Below are positions 57,901 through 64,000 of a DNA stretch of 64,000 nt, one piece after another. Position numbers and translations under genes: made by a program. Source of the stretch: Carboxylicivirga mesophila (GTDB lineage Bacteria > Bacteroidota > Bacteroidia > Bacteroidales > Marinilabiliaceae); assembly GCF_018271975.1 (NCBI RefSeq), contig NZ_JAGUCN010000022.1:1-64000 (forward strand). Direction: 5' to 3'. Positions within the stretch are counted from its first letter, which is position 1; every line of letters starts with the position of its first letter. The notes beneath the pieces are model-generated. The model was given only the letters and a program-made list of their open reading frames with translations. It was not told where the DNA came from and searched no databases.

Positions 57901-58088
57901 CGCTTCCAAGAACCTGGTTGTCAAAATTGAATATTCAAAGCGCACGCTTCTATGTGCAAGGAGATAATCTGCATTTATGGTCGAAGCGTCAGGGATTGGT
58001 GCCTTACCAAAACCTCGATGGAATTAATAGTGAAGTAGTGTACTCTCCTATGCGTACTATTTCAGTTGGCTTAAATGTTAACCTTTAA
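54945..58088 (+). CDS. SusC/RagA-family TonB-dependent transporter
   Basis: A 1047-residue outer-membrane transporter. Signal peptide about 1-21 (QSLLAQ). Carboxypeptidase-D-like domain (GLVTDAGDGMPIPGVSVFVKG, FSFVGMTTQEV), TonB-box/plug motifs DEVVVTAYGVTKKESFTGS, SDPLYVVDGVPYSG and STALYGSRAANGVVMITTKKG; the barrel ends VGLNVNL. It closely resembles the SusC at 59927, especially over the first ~130 residues. Encoded with a SusD 11 bases downstream. It is on the mutS side of the tRNA genes, so outside the proposed island. Substrate unknown. Confidence 0.95.
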   Translation: MKKVLFALSFMVVLGLQSLLAQTTNITGLVTDAGDGMPIPGVSVFVKGTTVGTITMPDGNYTLEVPSDATTLVFSFVGMTTQEVAIAGQKVINVKLQSDAIAVDEVVVTAYGVTKKESFTGSASVVGQKMLEKTSTSNVSQALQGKAAGVQVVTTTGQPGANATIRVRGIGSLNGSSDPLYVVDGVPYSGYLNSINPSDIENITILKDAASTALYGSRAANGVVMITTKKGKSGKTKVNVNVRHGVNSRAVADYDKIGIEDFYQKSWESYRNSFRFNPKYDGYSDEVINGHASSNFIKETVRYNITDVANEEVVLADGTFNPNANILYRPDWEDALLHNGKRSEINVGFNGGSDKITYYLGFGYLNDEGIINNGEFERYSAKANVTNEVTDWLKLNFNADFGTSKQNTLTAGSSVSNPFSYIQGIGPIYPIYVMDGKGGYVTDTDGNKIYDFGNGLYGLPSRPASVPANSNVIATTDLDSREALVDFINPQLNVDIKFLKDFTFTSALGVNYYARHYTRHQNALYGDAANYKGRTSKYGYRSFNVTWSKRVAYTKQFGDHKVSALVGHENFTRRFNQMTATRTGFPTPDAIELDLAAVNENSGSYQDEYSLESYLSRFAYDYKSKYFAEFSFRADGSSRFHPDNRWGNFWGVSGAWRMSEEDFLVGADWLDNLKLKVSYGETGNDRLLKTNGDAQYYAYQSTYNSYPNNGQPGLFAGEYGNDDVTWESNKTLDVGVELGVFNSTRVALDFFRSNKDDQLYYRQFPLSVGYKGRYENSASMVNNGIEFEISTDIIRNDHLSWVFNLNATHVTNEVTSLPDDVIVGTTFKWSEGHDMYEYYMYDYAGVDQKTGKELFYADVFDAEGNPTGEVETTDNPSNANRKYLNKSALPDIYGGFDTEVNYKGFDLAIAFAYQFGGYAYDSQYAGLMSPSASGGAWHPDVLDSWSPENPTGTQPRLEWNALTTVSSRYLIKSDYLNLRSVTLGYTLPRTWLSKLNIQSARFYVQGDNLHLWSKRQGLVPYQNLDGINSEVVYSPMRTISVGLNVNL

Positions 58089-58099
58089 AATGTATTGAA

Positions 58100-59614
58100 A
58101 TGAATAAAGTAATTAAATATATAGGCTTCATAATAGCTTTTGTTAGTGTTGTAGCTACTCAAAGCTGTTCCGATACCTTTTTGGATAAGCAGCCAACGGA
58201 TAGCGTTAGTAGTTCTGAAGTATTTACTTCAACTGAAGGTGGTGTATCTGTATTGAATGGTATCTATCGTTACATGTATAGTTATAATACCTATGGACGC
58301 TCAGGTGGTCGTCATGATGATTTTGGGCAACCAGCTATTCAGATTATGCTTGATGTAATGGGTGATGATATGCCTATGACCATCGCCTATTTTTATAGTT
58401 CAGATTATAACTACCTGTATACCGAGCGCAGTGATTACAGTAGAACGCATATGCTATGGAATTTCTACTATGACATTATTAATAATGTTAACGGGATACT
58501 GGATAACAAGGATGCATTTGAAGGTGAAGATGCAGAAATTAACTATGTGTTAGGTCAGGCTTACACTTTGCGCGCTTTTTCATACTTCTATTTGGTTAAC
58601 CTCTATCAGCAAACCTATAAGGGGAGTGAGGGAGAAGCAGCTGTTCCAATCTACTTGTCGCAAACTACTGAAGGCGTTGCAGCCTCAACTGTTCAGCAGG
58701 TTTATGATCAAATTGTAGCTGATATCAAATTAGGTGTTGAGTTATTGGAGAAAGCGACTCCAAAGAATGAGCACTCTTACGGTCACGATTCTCATATTGA
58801 TGTATATGGAGCTCGCGCAATTTATGCGCGTATTGCCTTGCAAATGGAGGATTGGAATACAGCGCGTGATATGGCGCATGCAGCTCGCACTGGTAAGGAC
58901 TATGGCTTAATGTCGGCCTCGGAGTATACTGCCGGTTTTAACTCAACAAAGAATCCTGAATGGATGTGGGGATTTGCAGTTAATGTAGATGATAATCCAA
59001 TCTATCCATCGTTCTATTCTCATATGGATCCTAATCAAAACGGGTATGGTGGTTCGCTTGGTAATTATAAGCAGGTTAGTCAGAAGCTATACGATAAAAT
59101 TCTTGATAGTGACGTTCGTAAGCAGGTGTTTAAGCCAGTTACTTACTACAAAAAAGATGAGAATGGAAAGGATACTGAGGAAGTTGATAAGGTAATTTAT
59201 TATCAATATAAGTTTGTTTCATCTGGTAACTTCCTGGGTGATTTGGTGCAGCAGCGTGTGGCTGAAGCTTATCTGATTGAGGCTGAGTGTGAAGCCCGTT
59301 TGGGTAATAATGGTGTTGCACAAACCGTGTTGTTTGATTTAATGTCCACTCGTGATGCCGACTATGCTAAATCAACTAATACAGGCGATGATTTATTAAA
59401 TGAGATTTTGTTACATCGTCAAATCGAATTATGGGGTGAAGGCCGCCGTTGGTTTGATATAAAGCGATTAAAAATAGGTTTGGATCGAAGTGCTGACAAC
59501 CTTAATGAGGGATTGGCTCGAATTGTGACACTGCCAGCTGGCGATAGTCATTTTATGTTCCCAATTCCAATGTTAGAAACGGATGTTAATGGTTTAATTG
59601 AGCCAAACAAATAG
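58100..59614 (+). CDS. SusD/RagB-family surface lipoprotein
   Basis: 504 residues; lipoprotein Cys23 (VVATQSCSDTFLDKQPTD). SusD features include LGQAYTLRAFSYFYLVNLYQQTY and, near the C-terminus, HRQIELWGEGRRWFDIKRLKIG. Partner of the SusC just upstream. A strong terminator follows 22 bases after the stop. Confidence 0.95.
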   Translation: MNKVIKYIGFIIAFVSVVATQSCSDTFLDKQPTDSVSSSEVFTSTEGGVSVLNGIYRYMYSYNTYGRSGGRHDDFGQPAIQIMLDVMGDDMPMTIAYFYSSDYNYLYTERSDYSRTHMLWNFYYDIINNVNGILDNKDAFEGEDAEINYVLGQAYTLRAFSYFYLVNLYQQTYKGSEGEAAVPIYLSQTTEGVAASTVQQVYDQIVADIKLGVELLEKATPKNEHSYGHDSHIDVYGARAIYARIALQMEDWNTARDMAHAARTGKDYGLMSASEYTAGFNSTKNPEWMWGFAVNVDDNPIYPSFYSHMDPNQNGYGGSLGNYKQVSQKLYDKILDSDVRKQVFKPVTYYKKDENGKDTEEVDKVIYYQYKFVSSGNFLGDLVQQRVAEAYLIEAECEARLGNNGVAQTVLFDLMSTRDADYAKSTNTGDDLLNEILLHRQIELWGEGRRWFDIKRLKIGLDRSADNLNEGLARIVTLPAGDSHFMFPIPMLETDVNGLIEPNK

Positions 59615-59926
59615 AAGGGGGAAACCTAAATTGATTAAAAAGGCAGCTGTTAGCTGCCTTTTTTTATGACTGCATATGTCGGATACTGTTAATATTAAGG
59701 TTGTTATAAGTGGCTTTGAAAAGCTTGTATGTGCCAGTGGTAATCGCAAAAACTGATTTTTGTCAGTGTATTATATAGGGCTATAAAATAATATTATGTA
59801 GGAGATATGGAATAGTTCCATACGCATCAAAAGTTAAAAAGTTTTAAAATAAAGCAAATAGTGTTATATTGTATTCGGAAAAAATAACGAGTAATTATCC
59901 TATTTATTAATTTAAACCTTTTATCT
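59615..59926. other. intergenic region between the third and fourth SusC operons
   Basis: Contains a terminator near the left end. The rest is AT-rich without a gene; its last ~30 bases (AATTTAAACCTTTTATCT) resemble the leader ahead of the SusC at 54945. Confidence 0.5.
59637..59666 (+). terminator. rho-independent terminator
   Basis: 11-bp stem AAAAGGCAGCT / AGCTGCCTTTT with a 3-nt loop and a T-run, 22 bases past the SusD stop. Confidence 0.9.
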
Positions 59927-62900
59927 ATGAAGAAAGTACTATTTGCACTTTCGTTTATAGTTCTGGTGGGTTTACAGGCATTAGCTCAAAATACTAATGT
60001 TACCGGAACTGTTACAGATGCAGCCGACGGAACTCCTATCCCTGGCGTATCTGTATTTGTTAAAGGAACAACCATTGGTACAATTACTTTGCCCGATGGT
60101 ACTTTCACGCTCTCCGTTCCAAATGACGCAGCAACTATTGTATTCTCGTTTGTAGGAATGACAACTCAAGAGGTTGCATTCACCGGGCAGGCCACAATTA
60201 ATGTGGTTTTAGAGTCAGATGCCCTAGGATTGGAGGAGGTTATAGTGACTGCCTTTGGAACAACAACCAAGGAAGCGTTTACTGGTTCTGCTGCCGTTGT
60301 GGGAGCGGAAGAATTATCATCTCGAAATGTGACCTCTCCAATTGCAGCTATTGAGGGTAGAGCAACAGGGATACAATTTACTTCTGCATCAGGGCAACCG
60401 GGTTCTTCACCTGATATTGTCATTCGCGGTGTAGGAACACTAAATGGTAGTACAGATCCATTATATATTGTGGATGGTGTGCAGTATGAGGGTTCCTTAA
60501 ATACGATTAGTCAGGATGATATTGAGTCATTTACTATTCTTAAAGATGCCTCTTCGACTGCATTGTATGGATCGCGGGCGGCAAATGGTGTTGTAATGAT
60601 TACTACTAAAAGTGGTACTAAAGGAGCAATAAGAACGTCTGTATCTGCTCAGGTTGGTGTGGTTAGCAGAGCTATTTCAAATTATGATGAAGTTTCTCCG
60701 GGTCAATATTATGAAACAATGTGGGAAGCTTTAAAGAATTCAAGTGCAGGAGGTGGAGATCCTGCCTATGCTTCTGCAAATATTTACAATAACTTAGGCT
60801 ATAATCCTTTTAATGTAGCTAACAATCAGATTGTTGGGACTGACGGAAAGTTAAACCCAGGTGCAAGGATAATTTATAAAAGTCTGGACTGGTATGATGC
60901 AATGGAACAGACCGGAGTGAGAACAAACTACAATGTTAATGTCGGTGGTGGCGGCGACAAGCATAAAGTATTTTTCTCCGCTTCTTACTTGGATGAAGAA
61001 GGCTACGTGGTCACCACCAATTTTAATCGTATTACTTCACGTTTAAATGCTGAGTTTGAGGCTACAGATTGGTTAAAGCTTGGTGGTAGTGGAAATATCA
61101 CTATTTCGGAATCTGCCGGGCCTACTTCCGCAGGAGAAGGTAGTATTGCCAATCCTTTCGGATTTGCAAAAAACATAGGCTCGATTTATCCAGTGTATGT
61201 AAATGACTTAGATGGAAACTTAGTGCTTGATGCCGGCGGAAAGCCTGTCTTTGATGCAGGTGAAGGGTATTCTGAATACAACATTGGTTCAAGGCCAATA
61301 TACCAAGGACGTCATGCACTTCAGGAGTTACTGTTAAACGATGAAAGACAAAAAAATAATACATACGGGCTTAGGTTCTTTGCCGATGCTGAAATTATTG
61401 AAGGTCTTAATTTTAGAGTAACATACAGTAGGGATATCAATGAAGGTCTTGTTAAAGAATATGAGAATCACATTATTGGTGATGCACAACCAACCGGAAG
61501 ATATGGAGAAGAGCGGTATCGGAGAGATGTTGAAAACTTCAATCAGGTTTTATCATTTAAAAAATACTTTAATGATGTTCACAGTGTAGAACTAACTGCA
61601 GGGCATGAAAGCTATCAAAGAATCTTTTCCGGTTTTGACGGTTCAGCCATTAAGCAGGTTGCCACAGGTATCTATGAGTTTGATAATTTTGCAGAGCCAA
61701 TTGGTTTAGGTGGAGCTACTACTGAAAAAACTATTGAAGGTTACTTCTTTAGGGCAAACTATAATTATAATGGTAAATATTATATTAGTGCATCAGTAAG
61801 AAGAGACGGTTCATCGGTTTTTGATAAAGAATCAAGATGGGGTAATTTTTACTCTGTTGGTGCATCATGGAGGATAGATCAAGAAAACTTCATGCAATCT
61901 GTGAATTGGGTTAACCATTTGAAACTACGTGGTTCGTATGGTCAGGTAGGTAATGATAATTTGGGTGATTTCTTCCTGTCTCAGCCAAGATATGGTTTGA
62001 CATCAAACGCAGGTAACCCTGCTATTTATTGGTCAGAAATAGGTAATTCTGAGCTGCAATGGGAAACAGTTGGTAGTTTTGACATCGCTTTAGAGTTTGT
62101 GTTATTCAATAACCTTCTTGATGGTACTATTGAATATTATAAGAAAACATCAACGGATCTGCTTTATGATTTGCCTATACCCTTAAGTAATGGTTTAAAT
62201 ACTGTGCCATCGAATATTGCCGATATGTCCAATTCGGGAATTGAATTTGGTTTAACCGGACATCTCATTAATAAGGGTGGATTTAAGTGGGATATGACCT
62301 TACAGGCTTCGACCTTTAAAAATGAAATAACGAGTATTCCTGATCCTTTCATAGATGGTTCAAAAAGGTGGGCAGAAGGAAGATCAGTCTATGACTTCTA
62401 TATCCTTCAAACTGCGGGCGTAGATCCTAGTAACGGAGATCAACTGTTCTGGATGTATGAAATTAATGAAGATGGTGAAAGTGTACCTGTTTTAGATGCG
62501 AATGGCAATCAGGAAACAACAAATGATTGGGAGGCAACTGAACGAGCATACACTGGAGACTCTGCTATACCTGATTTGTTAGGTTCAGTATCTAATTATT
62601 TTAGTTTTAAAGGATTTGACTTAAATGTGTTAATGACTTTTGGTATTGGAGGTAAATATTTAGACTATGGATATGCGGCTATGATGCACAGTGGACGTTA
62701 TGGTAGTTCACTTCATCCGGACATTCTTAATGCTTGGCGTAACCCGGACGATGTAACTAGTGTGCCTAGGATGGAAAATGGAAATGTTGATTTAGTACAG
62801 TCGCAATCTTCCAGGTTTTTAACAGATGCGTCATTCTGGACATTGAAAAATATTAATATTGGCTATACTTTTAACAGTTCTATTACTGATAGATTAGGTG

Positions 62901-63055
62901 TTGATGATTTAAGATTATCACTTACTGGAGAGAATTTATTTCTAAAAAGTAAGAGAGACGGGCTCGATCCTCAATATAACTTGTCGGGAACAACTGATGG
63001 TGATGACTTTAGGCCATCAAGAATAATTTCGATAGGATTAAATGTTTCCTTTTAA
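59927..63055 (+). CDS. SusC/RagA-family TonB-dependent transporter
   Basis: A 1042-residue transporter. Signal peptide about 1-20 (LQALAQ). Carboxypeptidase-D-like domain (GTVTDAADGTPIPGVSVFVKG, FSFVGMTTQEV), plug motifs EEVIVTAFGTTTKEAFTGS, TDPLYIVDGVQYEG and STALYGSRAANGVVMITTKSG; the barrel ends with Phe (ISIGLNVSF). The leader and first codons are nearly the same as those of the SusC at 54945, pointing to a tandem duplication of a SusCD pair followed by divergence of the barrel. A SusD follows 31 bases downstream. Confidence 0.95.
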   Translation: MKKVLFALSFIVLVGLQALAQNTNVTGTVTDAADGTPIPGVSVFVKGTTIGTITLPDGTFTLSVPNDAATIVFSFVGMTTQEVAFTGQATINVVLESDALGLEEVIVTAFGTTTKEAFTGSAAVVGAEELSSRNVTSPIAAIEGRATGIQFTSASGQPGSSPDIVIRGVGTLNGSTDPLYIVDGVQYEGSLNTISQDDIESFTILKDASSTALYGSRAANGVVMITTKSGTKGAIRTSVSAQVGVVSRAISNYDEVSPGQYYETMWEALKNSSAGGGDPAYASANIYNNLGYNPFNVANNQIVGTDGKLNPGARIIYKSLDWYDAMEQTGVRTNYNVNVGGGGDKHKVFFSASYLDEEGYVVTTNFNRITSRLNAEFEATDWLKLGGSGNITISESAGPTSAGEGSIANPFGFAKNIGSIYPVYVNDLDGNLVLDAGGKPVFDAGEGYSEYNIGSRPIYQGRHALQELLLNDERQKNNTYGLRFFADAEIIEGLNFRVTYSRDINEGLVKEYENHIIGDAQPTGRYGEERYRRDVENFNQVLSFKKYFNDVHSVELTAGHESYQRIFSGFDGSAIKQVATGIYEFDNFAEPIGLGGATTEKTIEGYFFRANYNYNGKYYISASVRRDGSSVFDKESRWGNFYSVGASWRIDQENFMQSVNWVNHLKLRGSYGQVGNDNLGDFFLSQPRYGLTSNAGNPAIYWSEIGNSELQWETVGSFDIALEFVLFNNLLDGTIEYYKKTSTDLLYDLPIPLSNGLNTVPSNIADMSNSGIEFGLTGHLINKGGFKWDMTLQASTFKNEITSIPDPFIDGSKRWAEGRSVYDFYILQTAGVDPSNGDQLFWMYEINEDGESVPVLDANGNQETTNDWEATERAYTGDSAIPDLLGSVSNYFSFKGFDLNVLMTFGIGGKYLDYGYAAMMHSGRYGSSLHPDILNAWRNPDDVTSVPRMENGNVDLVQSQSSRFLTDASFWTLKNINIGYTFNSSITDRLGVDDLRLSLTGENLFLKSKRDGLDPQYNLSGTTDGDDFRPSRIISIGLNVSF

Positions 63056-63086
63056 ATAATAAGCAAATAATTAAAACATAATAACT

Positions 63087-64000
63087 ATGTTTAAAAAGAT
63101 AATTGTGTTATTTGTGATAGTAGCTATTGCAATAACATCGTGTAGCGATGATTTTCTGGAAACAAAACCAACAGATGCTATTTCTTCCAATGATGCATTA
63201 GCATCTGCAGAAAATATGGCGCTAATCCTTAACGGATTGCATCGTTTACTATATGTCCAGCCACAAACTCTGCTTTCTGGCGGAGATAGTTATAGATCCG
63301 GTAATCATTATTGGGTGCCAATGGGAGATAATTTAGCAGGAGGACTAATACACAGTGCTCCGGCAAATAATCTAGGTTGGCAAGACGAAACCAGATGGAT
63401 TTCCCATAATCTGGAAACATCCAGAACAACTAAGCAGTTGTGGTATCAGCGTTATCATATAATCGCAAGTGCTAATGCCATTATTAATAAAGCTGCTGAA
63501 GGAACGATTCCTGAGGATGCAAAAATGAAAGAAATCATCGGACAAGCGTATACTTACAGAGCGTATGCCTACCTTTCTTTGGTTCAGCACTATGCAAAAG
63601 GGTATTTAGTTGGTAACCCAGCTTCAGATCCCGGTGTGCCGTTGTTATTTTCTTCTGAAGCTCCCTTTACCAGTGAGCCCAGATCAACAGTTGAGGTTAT
63701 ATATGACCAATGTATGTCAGATGTTAATACAGCTATAGATTATTTTAAAGGTGCAACTCCAAGGCCAACTGGTAATGCTTTTGACAAATCTCAACTAAAC
63801 ATTGATGTTGCGTATGGCTTGAAAGCTCGTATTGCATTAAATATGGGGGATTGGAGAACAGCTGCAGATGCAGCTAAGTTAGCACGTGAAAATTACCCTA
63901 TAATGGACGAAGATGATTGGAAATCTGGATTTAATACAACACTTCTGCCTGAGGTTATTTGGGGGAGTAATGTAATTTCTACAGAAACTACTTATTTTCG
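63087..64000 (+). CDS. SusD/RagB-family surface lipoprotein (cut by window end)
   Basis: Open from ATG 63087 to the window edge (304 codons seen, no stop). Lipoprotein Cys19 (VAIAITSCSDDFLETKPTD). SusD features: IIGQAYTYRAYAYLSLVQHYAKGY and a DVAYGLKARIALNMGDWRTAADAAKLA helix pair. The C-terminal part, including the usual RxxEFxxEGxRWxDL motif, lies outside the window. Partner of the SusC just upstream. Confidence 0.9.
   Translation, partial: MFKKIIVLFVIVAIAITSCSDDFLETKPTDAISSNDALASAENMALILNGLHRLLYVQPQTLLSGGDSYRSGNHYWVPMGDNLAGGLIHSAPANNLGWQDETRWISHNLETSRTTKQLWYQRYHIIASANAIINKAAEGTIPEDAKMKEIIGQAYTYRAYAYLSLVQHYAKGYLVGNPASDPGVPLLFSSEAPFTSEPRSTVEVIYDQCMSDVNTAIDYFKGATPRPTGNAFDKSQLNIDVAYGLKARIALNMGDWRTAADAAKLARENYPIMDEDDWKSGFNTTLLPEVIWGSNVISTETTYF

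Overview
The window looks like a chromosome segment of a marine Bacteroidota (Marinilabiliales-like is a guess; the phylum is firm). The grounds are four SusC/SusD pairs (the last SusD cut by the window edge), a hybrid two-component system, six secreted formylglycine-type sulfatases, proteins with type IX secretion (T9SS) sorting tails, AT-rich leaders with few Shine-Dalgarno sequences, and promoter-like TTTG-N19-TAnnTTTG elements.

Layout. (1) 1-1842: left junction with a decayed integrase fragment, a hairpin, a 20-bp copy of a tRNA-Leu 3' end (591-610), a gene-poor stretch and one small membrane protein. (2) 2019-24634: polysaccharide utilization locus A. It holds a membrane-bound propeller/LuxR-type regulator, SusC/SusD, two paralogous PKD lipoproteins, a GH5 enzyme with T9SS tail, a small Fn3-like lipoprotein, a GH3, a T9SS-sorted putative binding protein, a cytoplasmic GH130, a sodium:solute symporter and a sulfatase. 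(3) 24635-33186: a minus-strand esterase-sulfatase pair, divergent from a sulfatase and a full HTCS sensor-regulator. (4) 33527-49801: locus B. It opens with three tandem paralogs that look like clan GH-A TIM-barrel enzymes of a family I do not recognise, followed by SusC/SusD, two sulfatases, a beta-helix T9SS protein and a third sulfatase. (5) 49917-51649: a perfect 52-bp palindrome, an intact tyrosine recombinase, a control region with repeated GTGGTC motifs, a terminator, tRNA-Leu(TAA) and tRNA-Gly(GCC). (6) 51814-64000: mutS, then two further SusC/SusD pairs.

How it works together (inference): outer-membrane SusCD complexes and surface binding proteins capture a sulfated, probably mannose-containing polysaccharide. 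Sulfatases and an esterase strip substituents, and GH5, GH3 and the GH-A-like paralogs cut the backbone. The symporter imports a small product that GH130 would phosphorolyse in the cytoplasm. Two different periplasmic-sensor regulators would control the two halves.

Main observations: the ~51 kb between the two tRNA-Leu 3'-end repeats reads as a genomic island with its own integrase beside the intact tRNA, apparently inserted next to an older, now decayed relative. The island carries two PUL halves and a triplicated, probably undescribed glycosidase-like family.
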